From positions 45,739,013-45,803,012 of the forward strand of contig NC_087068.1 in NCBI RefSeq assembly GCF_963678635.1: a stretch of 64,000 nt of DNA, read 5' to 3'. Position 1 is the first letter of the stretch. The number at the start of each line of letters is the position of its first letter. The stretch is from Symsagittifera roscoffensis. Lineage: Eukaryota > Xenacoelomorpha > Acoela > Convolutidae. Of the stretch, positions 44,500 through 56,129 are shown piece by piece. Made by a program: the position numbers and the translations under genes. The notes under the pieces are model-generated. The model had not been told where the DNA came from. It saw only the letters and a program-made list of their open reading frames with translations, and made no database searches.

Positions 44500-44720
44500 G
44501 TTCCGACTGCACTGTAATTGCTCTGGAATAGTTTTCGGTAAAATTTTTTTTGAGAAAACCATTATCTTTGGACAAGATCGAATATCAAGTGTCAAAAGTT
44601 AGTCGTATGAAAATAAAACGACCGATTACCTAGCCTCAATTCAATTTGTACGATTTTAATGTGCGTGATAATTAACCACGCATGAATAATTTGAGTTACG
44701 CTTTCAGCATTACCGCATCC
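44500..44720 (-). repeat. Dispersed repeat family A, inverted copy
   Basis: It contains GTTCCGACTGCACTGTAATT, then ACGACCGATTACCTAGCC, AATTCAATTTG and a GAGTTACGCTTTCAGCA block. The last three recur in order at 46965-47060. Confidence 0.5.
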
Positions 44721-44769
44721 AGTTTCAAGCGGTAATAATTAATTATATTATGATTTTAGTACCTGTCTT

Positions 44770-44946
44770 CAGTAGCGGATTTAAAGGGGCAAGGGGGGTC
44801 GGACGCCCCTCCCTCAGGGATTTGACCACTGTCAACTCAATGGGTCATCACTTTTTACTATTTTGAGATACCAATTTTTGGCTGACTCACCCTAAATTTT
44901 TTCTAAAGGCCCTTGCCTGTCGATTTTTTGGTCAAATCCGCCCTTG
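44770..44946. mobile_element. hAT-type MITE, 177 bp, with 8-bp target duplication
   Basis: The left terminus is CAGTAGCGGATTTAAAGG. The right terminus is the inverse of CAAGGGCGGATTTGACC. The element is flanked by identical 8-bp copies of CCTGTCTT at 44762-44769 and 44947-44954. An 8-bp duplication with CA-GCGGATTT ends is the classic mark of hAT superfamily non-autonomous elements. The core has no ORF. A transposase source was not seen in the window. Confidence 0.85.
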
Positions 44947-44984
44947 CCTGTCTTACTGAAATTTTTAAAAAAATCAATTTTAAC

Positions 44985-45190
44985 TAATCAATAATCGATT
45001 TTGATCTCTGTTTTTGAAATCAAATTATAATCATTTATAAAAAAAACTGAATCGACTATATTTAATTTTTAAGCAATTTTTCTATTCAATTATAATCAAT
45101 TATAATTGAATATAAACGATTATTTTGATCCCAATTTCTAATTCACAGATAAAATCATTGAGATCGATTATAATCGATTATAACACTTTT
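44985..45190 (-). repeat. AATCGATT-rich dispersed repeat, inverted copy
   Basis: Dense words include AATAATCGATTTTGATC, CAATTATAATCAATTATAAT and GATCGATTATAATCGATTAT. It ends ACTTTTTGTCTGCCC, the inverse of the GGCAGACAAA terminus. Confidence 0.6.
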
Positions 45191-45584
45191 TGTCTGCCCA
45201 TTTGTCTTCGATTTTGCCTCTGAATTGTTTACAATTTATGCTTTTTGTTGATTTTTGTTTACGTTGAAATTGAAAAAATTGTTTTAAAAGTTTTCAAATT
45301 ATTTCAATTTTATAACTTTTTATTTTTCCCTTAAAGTTATTTGACGATGCAGAATTTTAGTTATTGAAACGTCAAAATATCAGCTCATTGCTTTAGGTTT
45401 ATGGTTTATTCCGAAGTTTTGCTAGGAACATTTTCACCGACCGCGGGAACCTTTAAACTAATGTGAAAGGATCTCAATGAAACCAAAGTGTGAAAAGAAA
45501 TCTTGATTTCAGAGATTTTCTTACAGAAAAAAATAGCCTTAGTTGATTGTATAAGATTAAAATCTCTTGGTAATTATCATGATT

Positions 45585-45690
45585 ATAATCGATTAAAAAT
45601 CTGTTAAACATCTAATTTTGGTAAGTATAATCAATTATAATTGTCAAAAAAATAAACATAAAATTTCGTTATAATCAATTACTTACGATA
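45585..45690. repeat. AATCGATT-type words, further tract
   Basis: GATTATAATCGATTAAAAAT, a TATAATCAATTATAATT word and GTTATAATCAATTAC lie within 105 bp. It may be the other end of the copy at 44985 or an independent remnant. Confidence 0.45.
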
Positions 45691-46809
45691 CTTACCAAAC
45701 AATTACTTGCCAAACTTGGATGCGGATTATGAATAAAATATTCAAAGCGCGCATAAAATAGTCTAGAATTTGGCCAAAATGTCTACTTTCAAACTGTCAG
45801 ATTCTTGCAAAAAATGATTGGAGATAAAAATATCTTTTTTTAACATTTTTATTTAGGGAATCGACATATTCAATTGGGTACAAAATTGTTTTTTTTTTAA
45901 GAAATAGTTTGATTGCCGAAATTTGACTGAACAAAAAAAGCCCCATCAAGCAGAATAATTCCGCTTTCTTCCGTTTTCAATAGATATTTTTTGGTATGTT
46001 CTTGAACTTCTCTCAAAAATTGTCTGCACTTAAAAAGTATGGGAAGTCTATGCATTGACAAATACTGCCAATTTAAAAAATCGTTTTTGTTTTTAAAATT
46101 GTTCTCTAAGAAAATTCCTGTTGATATCTTTTTTGCCGACTGATAAAAATTACTTCAATTTTTTTTTACCAATTCCGCTCGAAACAACTTGAAAACGCAT
46201 CGTTTACGAGTGAACTGATCAATTTTCAAATCAGCCACGCATTTCTTCAACATTCAGGTTCGAGTATTTTTGTTTCTGATTTGTGTAACGCGTAGTAATT
46301 TAGGTTAAATGAAAAAAAAATATCACTAATTTAGACCATTCAAAAAAATCAAATCGGTTGAAATGAGTGCGTATAGACGCACAAAAAAAATAGTTCCAAT
46401 TATCATTTATTTTATTTCATGATTTTTGACTTTTAGTAATTGTGATTGTTCTCACTGTACCTTGTTTTCAGTTGGTAAAAAAAATGATGAGCTACATAGC
46501 TACATGAGGTTTGCATTTACCTATTAATACTTATATTTAGATGCACATCAGAAAAACGCTTAGCATGATGAGAAAAAATCATCAATTGACTTTAATGAAA
46601 ACTTTCTATCTCTACTAAATAAAGGTTGTTTTCGACAACTTTTTCCAACTCGAGTAGTTGGTATAAATTTGGTCTGATTACTAAATCTAAACGAGATTTT
46701 CTGTTCAAAATTGGAAAATTGAAAGTTTGCTGTTTTTTCATAAAAAGCATACTTACATCACGAAAATTGAAATTGTGAAACTTTTTTGTCAATTGGTTTG
46801 TGAACCAAA

Positions 46810-47800
46810 AACTGGACTGTTCGTTTACAAGGCAAAGCCCTGATATTCCGACTGCGCTCTTCAATCCATATCGAATAGTTTTTGGAAAGAGAAAATATTC
46901 AAAAACTATAAATTTTGGACATTATCAATCACAGATCAACTGTGAAAATTGGAGTCGTACTAAATTAAGACGACCGATAAAATAGCTTCAATTCAATTTG
47001 GGACAACTTTAGTGCGTAAAATGCCGCCGTGCATAAATAATTCGCGTTACGTTTTCAGCAGCATGAAGAAAATCTTCAAAGCGCTCATAAAATAGCTCAG
47101 AGCATTGCCAAATTGACTTTGCAAACTCCTGTAACTTTGCAAAAATTGAATGATCAAAGGTAGAATGTCTTTTTAAATTTGAATTCAGGGAGACGATATA
47201 CTTAATGGGGTATAAAAAAAACTTTGTTGAAAACTCTTTATTCCATCGCCGAAAAATGACCGAATGAAAAAACATCACACCAAGCATAATTAATCCGATT
47301 TCTTTGAAAGTCAAAACAACAAGACTGTTCGCGTCAAAACAAAGCCTTGAATCCTTGATTGACCTGATTGCCGTTTACAGTTGATAAAAACGGTTTTCGT
47401 TTCAAAATTTTGTTTAAAAAATGTGCAATGAAAGGAGAAGTTTCAATTTTCGATTTTTTTTATGTTCAGATTTTTCCCAGCTTTATGTTCAGCTTCAGAT
47501 CAATTTAAATTGATTTTATTTGCTACTTACGCCTTAATAGGAAAAAAAATATCGCGCGTTAATTATCTCAATTTTGAGTGGTGGTCAAAGTTGTCACACT
47601 TTCAGTTCGCAATAACTTAAGAGCTAATGGTCGCTTTTTTGTCTCCAGCAATCGAATTTAGACCAAAAACGACTGTTTTCTTCCAACATAAACAAGACTG
47701 CAGACATCAGGATGAAGCTTTGATAGTTCCGACTGCTCGCTAACGCTTTTGATGTAGTTTTAACAAACAAAAAATGAAAAGGAAACATCAGTTTGTTTTG
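46810..47800 (-). repeat. Cluster of inverted family A copies
   Basis: At least three partial copies in inverted orientation: GATATTCCGACTGCGCTCTT near 46840 with its tail to 47110; ACAACAAGACTGTTCGCGTC near 47314; and ACAAGACTGCAGACATCAGG near 47692 followed by TAGTTCCGACTGCTCGC. They appear nested or serially inserted. Confidence 0.5.
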
Positions 47801-47849
47801 AAGATCGTTCCAAACACTAGCAATGTCCCAAAAAGAACAAAGCATCAAA

Positions 47850-50800
47850 GCTATTTACGCATTCTCAAGTCAAAACAGGGTTTCTTCACCGCATACGCAA
47901 TAAAGTTGAATCGAAAATAATTGTTAATAATTGGCAAACTTGGAAACGCTTAAACTCTCATATAAATTTTTATAACAAGCAAAAATTTTTTACATCAAGA
48001 AATCAAACCACTGTTACAAAATGTTATGTTTAGTTGAAGAAATAATTTAGAGTAATTATATCCAACTTCTAGACTAGAAAATGTTTTCTCTCTAATTTTT
48101 TTCTTGCATGACACAAACGGCAGGACGCAAATACGCATGTTACAAAATTACACTATTTCCAAGAGTGCAATTGCTATATCAAAATTTAATTGCTCAAGTT
48201 TGATAATTTGAACAAAGTGCTCTTTGTCAAAAATTTATTAGTTAGAAAACAAAATTTTTGTCCTCAGAATAAATCAATTGATTTTAAACAAAAATGAAAT
48301 TTTAAGCAATATTGATTATTGTCAGGTTAATTTCTTCATCAGTACAGATATCACATGCTAATAGGCACACAGGCTTTTTGCTACGCTCACGCTCCTTATG
48401 TTGTATTCCCAATAAAATTTTCAAAAAACCAAGTTTGGTATAGGCGTTGTTTTTGATACATTAATTTTGTCCTTTTGAATAAAATTTTGATGAAAAACGT
48501 TTCCAATTGGTTAAAGTGAATAATACTTTCATATTCTATAGCCTTCTATGAAATAGTTCCTTTTCTCCGTTTTTTTTAAAAAAAATTAACATCAGAAATC
48601 GCCTCCCTATCGAAAATATGTGTGTTACAAAGCATGTGTGTCGATTAGCGTGCGATAATTCCTTCGATTAGATGTTCATTCGGACAAAAATCAAATTATC
48701 CTGAAACTTTAATTTGATGTAATATACACTTGATTTGTTAAGAGAAATAAAAAATATTAAGTGTTAAGAACTTAATAAAAACTAAAAAAAAACTATTAAG
48801 ACAAGTGCATGCTAGTTTTTTTTTATTAAAAACATGCTGCAGCGAGGACCAATCAAAAACTTCGTTTGGAAGGATACTTCTTTTTAATTTTTAGGGAATA
48901 AAACACATCTCAAGCCATGGCATTTCTATCATCACCTTAGAAAAAGTAAGAGCTGCAATTCACTGATATGTTATAAAACATGGACAGCTGTGTTAAAGCT
49001 ATATATAATCAATCATTGGGAACTATCCAAGAGCGGTAATCGGCGTGATTGAATTTCGATGGTTTCTTTCCACCCCCTAACACGCCTGTGGCTTTAACTC
49101 AAATCTGAAAAATCTAAATCGTAAATGATCATTCGGATAGGTTTTCTCCGGTTTGTTTCAATATTGAATTTCCTCCATCTGAGATTTTCCCTGAAATTCT
49201 GGTCCCAACAGTCCAAATTTTTCCAGACCAAATTTATCAAGCAACTTAAGTTGCTTCCGATAAGAGAATTAGACCACTCGCATTCCAGTTTTATTTACAA
49301 AAAAAGCAAGCTGGCCAAAGTGCGATTTCTGGTCCTTTGGATCTATTTTACGAAATCCGTTTCGGCGATTGATCCAACCTTCAAATTTTTCGTCCTACAT
49401 TGCGTACTTTTTGCCATTTGAGGAGAGCTCAGATGTCGTTTAGAATTTTGCTTTTAAAAATCTGCTTAAAGAAAAGAGATCTGCCCTATATCTGATTTTG
49501 GTATTGTTAACAGAAATCGATTTTGGAAAATAGAAACTAAAAAATATGTAGGATTAAAAATACGAAGTTGCCGAAAACAAACGCAATTTTTGTCAAAGTT
49601 TTCAGGAAACAAAAACGAAAAATGATATTTCATACGTATTTTATAATTATTATTTTTTGTTCTTAGAGAATTCAACGAATCAATATCTTCAACTTGAACT
49701 TACTTATAACCTGGGTATTTTTACTTAATTGAGCTTCAAACTGAGTTTTTTCTCTTTTTTTCCCCAATTTTTGTCGGTTTTCTGCGCATAAATTTCATTA
49801 AAAGGATGCCAAATGCGTTTTTAATGGTCATTAAACTCGCTTTTTTGCAACTTTTCTAGCTTAATTTAGCTCGGGATATCAGCCCTGCATTTAGAAGTAA
49901 AATCAGTCCAATTTTGTAAGATACAGTTTCTTTTTCATTTTTTATCAATTAGGGGGATATAAGCAAAAAGACCTTCCAAATCTGCTATTAATTATTCTCA
50001 AAGACTTTCAAGATATATTTTAGACAAATTTAATGAGTTAGCCATTCGAGGGATAGATTCAATAGTTAGGACTTCTTATACTAGCAGAAATGAAACATGG
50101 TTGAATAACTTCCCGTTTTCCCTTTATAATTAGGTTGTCGCACTTTCAGCGGACCAGGTTTGAAATCGGGTCTAGCTTTGAAGGTTCTGATTTACATAAT
50201 AAACACTATAAACACACACATTGTAAACACACACATTTAATGAACCCCAACAGAACCAAAAAATTATAATTTCACAAAAAGAGGGCTTTAAAAACTTCAA
50301 AGGTAGTAGTAATACCACTAGTATTTTGACAGGTTTTCATTCACAGCCTGATTTCAATAAAGTTATCGGCATGGTGAAACTGTTTTCACCTCTTTTATCT
50401 AATTAAGTTTTTGTGCAAGAACTGCAATATATACCATACCGGCTTGGCCTATTTTTTAGATCATAAAAAGATATAGTCCTAATTTCACTGAGATGGTAAA
50501 CTTAAAATGTCGATAACCTGTCACTTGTTTTTAATCAATGCATAGTATATTTCATAGTTTTTTCTCAATATATATCAAGAAATCAAACAAACCGGAAGTT
50601 GTGTTCTTTGTTGAATTAATCAAAGCTTATTCAAACCGCTTGATGAAAAATTCATTGTCAGTTCTCCATACAACTTGAACGCGAATGAAAAATAGGTCAA
50701 AATTACTATTACTTTTATGCCTTTTTTGTGTTAATCAATAGAATAGAATTCAACTGACAAATAAAATAACTAAAGGAAAAAAAACGAAAAAAAGTTTAAT

Positions 50801-51700
50801 CTTAAGAAAACCTGAAATATTTTTACAACCATTTCTATTTTTTGTTGTTTTTTTTTAGTTATCAGCGGGTACTCAAAAAATTAACTTTTTGATCATAAAC
50901 TTCATTTCGTTGAATGATCCACAAATTGTAGTTTAAAGGTTACCTCTCAGCAGTAAATACAGAACTCCACATTACCCGCTTTGAACCCAAGGTGACTTCT
51001 TTTGAATTTTGATCAGAGGAGACGTTTGATAGCTGCTGGGGTTTATCGTCTCGAGAAATTTATAGCCCTTGTTGTTTATTTTGAAGTAGAGACATTTTGT
51101 TTATACCGGACTTTTGATTCCAGGCTAACATTTTCCAGCGCTTTTACCATCAGTTTGTGAGCGGGTACTATCGTTTCCCATATTAAATTACTCGTATTGA
51201 ACTTGGTGAATATTTTACAGCGCTAATGCACTTTTACTAATTGGGCTCCACTGAAAGTTTATTTTGGGTAATATAAAAACCCAAGAGAATTTTTAATTTT
51301 ATTCAAATATGAAAATCGAGAAGCTAATCTGGTTCCCAGTTTGAAAAAAAATTGAACATTAGATTTGTAATACATACCAAAGCACGATAGTTTTTATTTT
51401 ACTTTAAACTGAAACGTGCAACTATTCGGTTATATCAGATTACTCAATTCACAAGTAACCCCAAAACAGGCCTCGGTAGTTTGACAGACGCCAAAAAACC
51501 TCAAAACTTGTTTATATCTTTTCAATCTTTCTTCGAGTTTAAGTAAATGCTACTAAATACGTTATATTTGGTGCAGCTGAGAAATAAATAACTCACATAA
51601 ATAAATAACGGGCGTTAAAAACAAAAGCAACTTGTTTTTGTTTGAAAGTCTTATTATTTTGACCTTGACCTTAAGCCTGAACGTGTTTCCCGATAAAAAT
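47850..51700. other. Gene-empty AT-rich stretch
   Basis: No supported exon or RNA gene. Small features only: an ACACACACAT doublet at about 50213-50236 and an acceptor-like CGCACTTTCAG at about 50154 followed by a short open frame without a donor. Confidence 0.5.
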
Positions 51701-51704
51701 TGAG

Positions 51705-51783
51705 AAGTGTCGAGAAAATGCATGTTGCTGGTACAGAAGTGGCGCAACAGAAGCAGCTAGAAATCCACTACAAAATTTTACAG
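51705..51783 (+). CDS. Candidate exon ending MHVAGTEVAQQKQLEIHYKI-LQ
   Basis: An ATG at 51718 with an in-frame stop upstream (TAA near 51694) opens 22 codons that end exactly at TTACAG|GTAAGA in phase 0. Codons are purine-first and GC-richer than the flanks. An AG at 51704 could make it an internal exon, and a second frame is also open from there, so frame is not certain. The possible next exon is 51941. Protein not recognised. Confidence 0.35.
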
Positions 51784-51940
51784 GTAAGATGTGTTAAATC
51801 TTCTTAATGAGTGCCCAGAAAATTTGAGCTGTTGTTTGCTTTTTAATTTTTTGTTTGCCAAAAACAACAGCCCCACCATTAATAAAAAGCAAAAGCCAAA
51901 AAAGAAGAGCCAAAAAAATCAGAACAGTTTTTTTTTAGAG

Positions 51941-51991
51941 GAAATTGCTCGTCCGTACGAGATTTCGCACCAAATGGTACATCAAAAAGGG
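51941..51991 (+). CDS. Candidate following exon (EIARPYEISHQMV...)
   Basis: After a T-rich acceptor (GTTTTTTTTTAGAG) the frame EIARPYEISHQMVHQKG continues in phase 0 from the exon at 51718-51783 across a 157-bp intron. Ends are uncertain: GGG|GTATGG at about 51991 or ATG|GTACAT at 51976 could be donors. The frame also stays open to a TAG at about 52079 in AT-rich sequence. Confidence 0.25.
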
Positions 51992-52197
51992 GTATGGAAA
52001 ATGAATGGCAGCACAATAACATCAAATTCGATTCATGAATCAATTAATTGTAATCGCAAAACTATTAAAAACAATTACTAGCAATTAAGGGTAGAGACGG
52101 ATTTATAGTTTTTATTGAGGGGCGTGTTTTCAAAAAGCTAAAAAATAGAATCAACTCTGCAAAAATATTTTCAGTCGAACTTATTTGCGTCGTTTTT

Positions 52198-52430
52198 ACA
52201 GTGCAACTAATTGCTTAATTGCCTTCAATTGTATTTTCACTTCCAATTACGTTGATCAAAATTTTTCCATAAACGAAATTTTCTCAACCTATTTTTATTT
52301 CAACAAACTTTTTTGAAATAAAAATTGGTTGAGCAAGTTTCGTTTGTGGAAAAATTTTGATCAAAAATTCTGCAAACGCAATTGGAAGTGAAATTATAAT
52401 TGAAGGCTATTAAGCAATCAGTTGCGCTGT
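52198..52430. mobile_element. Hairpin with arms of 106 and 118 bp
   Basis: ACAGTGCAACTAATTGCTTA on the left pairs with TAAGCAATCAGTTGCGCTGT on the right. Pairing is nearly continuous through CTTCCAATT / AATTGGAAG, GATCAAAATTTTTCC / GGAAAAATTTTGATC and ATTTTTATTTCAA / TTGAAATAAAAAT around a 9-bp loop. The right arm has a 14-bp insertion. No ORF is present. Confidence 0.75.
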
Positions 52431-52769
52431 GAAATTAATTAATTTCAATACTTATCAACTTACCGAATTGATTGCAAGTTAATTACAACTCCCTTTTTAG
52501 TATTTTTATACCCCTGGTTACAAGCACTAATTAATGATTTATTTTGCTAGACATAATCAAAATCAGTAATTTAAAATGTGTAGTGGTCAGCGGCAGATTA
52601 TTTTTATATAAATCCGATCTAGTTTTTTTTTCTCCAGACAGTTTTCAGCTTTTAAAAAAGCAAATTTTGAAGGAAATTCTAAGTCCCTTAATTGAAAAAT
52701 TGTCAGTCTCCTGAGTTAAAATCTTAAGTTTAAAAATAATTTGTTCACTTTTGAGTTTGTTGTCAATTT

Positions 52770-53090
52770 ATGGGGGATTGAAATAGCCAATTGTAGCCAA
52801 ATAATGCGTTAAAAATTTCGTTTTCTTACACGTAAACAAAAAAGAAGTCCGGCACAGAAAAACTGATTTTAATTGATTTGAGGCAAGCAATTTGTTTCAG
52901 ATCGTTACGTAGAGCGAAATTATTAGTCTACATTTTATATAGCGCTTCAAAATATAATTTTTTTTTTTCCTTTTTCTTAATGTACAGTTTTCGTAATGTT
53001 TTTCTTCATTGAAAAGTAAAACATAGACTTTAAAAGGTTGTTGAAACATTGAGTGTTTTATCTGATACGAGCAGTCTTGTTCGTTTTGAA
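52770..53090 (+). repeat. Dispersed repeat family A, copy
   Basis: TTGAAATAGCCAATTGTAGC, a TTGATTTGAGGCAAGCAATT block and the terminal CTGATACGAGCAGTCTTGTT near 53064, in family order. Confidence 0.55.
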
Positions 53091-53099
53091 CACTAAATT

Positions 53100-55320
53100 A
53101 CATTTTTCTAACTATAAGAAATGCCAGGCAAATTGTTAATGAAAAAACTGGTGGTATTCTTCTCCATAAAGTAAAAGCACAACTCACGTTTGAACTCAAA
53201 GCTAGAGTATGATTTTGTTTTTGAAAAAATATGCACGATCCGTGCATAAGCAGTAAATTATGCAGAAAAGTGCAAAAATTTATTGGGGCTTATGTTCCGA
53301 AGTATAAAATTTTTAGAAAAAAAAGTAAGGTATCTCTTTTTCTATCTATTATTTCATAGGATTATTGCAAGAATTTGGATTCCTTCAAAGTTAAAGAAGT
53401 TACTGAGTATGTAGCACAATTTTAAAACTTATTTAAAAAAAATTATAATTAATCATTCTTGTCAAAGTTCTCACCAACCTTTGACCACACAAAGATTTCC
53501 CTCTTTTTGTTACTGCTTGAAGACATATATTTTTGACTGACCTACCCTAGAATTATTCTGTAAACTCTAACGGCGCCAAAGTATACCAGTTTTGAGGGGG
53601 GAGCTAGCGCCAAAAACGTAATTTTTTCGGTCAAAACTTTTCGAAATTTGCCCAAAAATGCCGTTTTTTTGCCAGTTTTTTTTTTAAATTTTGGCTGCTT
53701 TCATAAAGTTACTAGATTGTTTTGCAAAGCAATTAAAACTTCGTATTACCTTCGTTGTTATTGCCATGAAACAGTTTATAAAGTTTGCATTAAAATAAGA
53801 AGCAGGGGAAACAGCAGAAAAACATTTTCATATAGCGCGCATGAGTTATACTGGAGCATGGCAAAGTTAGCAATTTTGAAACTCCCAGAACTATTAAAAA
53901 AAGGAGGCAAAATTTTTTTACATTGTAACTCAAGAAATTGTTATTTTCAACGGGGTATAACACATCCGAATACAAAGTTCCTCAACATTTTCAAGGATCG
54001 GAATAAATATCAGTTCAACAGCTTTCGCATTTCCCAGAACGTCATTCTTCAGCAGTGTTGAACCCAGAGCCCCAAGCCTGCAGTGATGACTTCTATCAAA
54101 AAGTATATACAAAACACTATGCGCGTGCTATAACGTATTCATGCCTTATAATAAATTTCAGTAATTTTGACAAACAAAGTATGGCAAACACATGTTCAAT
54201 GATCGAAGCGTTTTTTGGCGTTTTATTTCACTTTCTCAATAATCACTTTAAAAATGCCTATGATCAATTTTCACACAACGTTACACTTCCATTTCAAAAA
54301 AGAGTGGAGCAATCGGAAAAGAGCTATAACATTTTATAGAAAACTTTTTAGACTGAGACAAGCACACAACCCAGATACTCTTTACAACTTAAAAAATGAT
54401 TTTGTTGGTTCAGTCTTAATCACATAAAGTGTAACAACTGATTTCATGTTAAAAATAAAACCAGGAAAATATATATTGGATTGATCTTAAGGAACATTTT
54501 TCAAACATATGGCGAGGAATTTTTACTTTCCATAATTTCTGTTTTTTTTAGAAGATTAGAGAAGTCATGGAAATAAGGTCCTCATAGAGATTTAAATGTA
54601 GACCTGTTTAGAAAATTCTTTAAACATTTTATTTATTCAAAAAATCTATTTATGGCAAGATCTGATTTTGTGGTGCAGAATTTTCTTACTCTCCTTTCCA
54701 CTGTCTGTTTTTTTCGTTGAATTTTTTTTTCATTGGACCATGGATAAAAAATAACGAATCAAATTAATTTACCTATTCTATAGAAACCTAAAGACGTAAT
54801 CCAGAGAAAAAAAATTGGTTCAACAAACCATCATAAAATATAGATTTTAATATGTAGTGTACTTCTAATTGGAACATATTTTAAAAAAGCATATTTGTTT
54901 TTTTTTCTCCAATTCGAATACCTCCGATAAAGCTTGTGTGGGCTCAGGTGTGGTATCAGAAAAAACACTTTGTTTGAAACAAGAAAAGAAAATTTTTTCT
55001 TAGTGTCGAGAAAATTGGGTTCAAGTTTTTTTTGTTTTTCTTACTTTTCATTTTCGCCCGAGAAAATTCAGATTAAATTTTTTTCTAATTCTTCCGGCTT
55101 TTTTTGTGATCTGTATCGATTCCTGTGTCTCGTTAACCAAGTCCTTCTCCTCTACAGAAATTCGCGTGGACGAAACATTTCTTGCCACTTATTCAGGAAC
55201 CAGTCACACATATTTTTAATCAGAAGTCAATTTTGTTTGGTTTTAGTAGGTGGTTTGACTTACAAAAACTTTTCCACTTTCTTTACAGCAATTTTTTTCG
55301 TATTTCATCTGGAAGCAAGA
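53100..55320. other. No gene found
   Basis: AT-rich sequence. Two frames longer than 130 codons (53648-54061 and 54934-55344) are T-rich, lack coding bias and partly overlap repeats. Neither is supported. Confidence 0.5.
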
Positions 55321-55329
55321 GATGTCTCG

Positions 55330-56125
55330 AGCTCAATTTTTTGAAAGATATTTTACCTGTCATTATTTTTTGAAAAATAATAGCCGTTTGAAAAAATGCC
55401 AATTTGGCTTTTTGGTAACATTAACACGAGAGATATTTCCTGCTGTGACTTTAATGCCAGAAAACATTTAAATTCCAAATTGGTTTCAGGCGAGATATTT
55501 GGTGCCACTGCTTCGACTTTTGAAGAAAAGCGAAGTATTTTTGCTTGAGGAGGATTTTTTATTCAGATAATTTTCGACTTTTATACTCAGACTTTTGACG
55601 ATATTTTTTATGTCATCTGAAAAATGATGTTGTCTGAAATAAATGAAAATATTTTTTCTCGTGATTGTTTTTCAAAAAAATAATTGAATTTAGGACTACT
55701 TCTAATAACTTCTAATTATTTCTAAGAAAGGAAGCGGCAAATTGAATCCTTCCAAATTGAACTGAGGCAAAAAAATTCACGCACAAAGTGCGTCTTTTGG
55801 TACTTTGCACAGCCTATGGGGAAATAAAACGAGGTAAAAAAAAACAAAAAAAAACATTCAAAGTTTAATATTTTATAAGTTTTTCACCAAAAATGTCTTA
55901 ATGTGCAGTCTTGTTGAGCAGTCTTTTTGTTACCTTGCCAGAAGCTACGAAAATCCTCGTGTAATTGGCTCAGCGTTTGCGAGATTTTTTTATTCAAACA
56001 AGTTTTGTTTGAATACTATATCAGTTTTTTTCCAATTGATTATTTCAGAAACTATTTCAAAAATTTTGAAGGGAAGTCGGAATGTTCAAGGCTTCGGACT
56101 GATACGAGCAGTCTCGGTGTGCTTC
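55330..56125 (+). repeat. Family A copy or nested copies
   Basis: AAAAATGCCAATTTGGC near 55397, CCAAATTGGTTTCAGGCGAG near 55474, CCAAATTGAACTGAGGC near 55751, a GTGCAGTCTTGTTGAGCAGT end near 55904 and a second GGACTGATACGAGCAGTCTC end near 56097. Two overlapping or nested copies would explain the double end. Confidence 0.5.
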
Positions 56126-56129
56126 ATAA

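Noticed and set aside
53648-54061. A 137-codon plus-strand frame
   Set aside because: No coding bias, and part of it resembles dispersed repeat sequence. It has no family motif and no splice context.
54934-55344. A 136-codon plus-strand frame
   Set aside because: T-rich, Phe/Ser/Leu-rich frame without codon bias next to a family A copy. Long T-rich frames arise easily in this composition.
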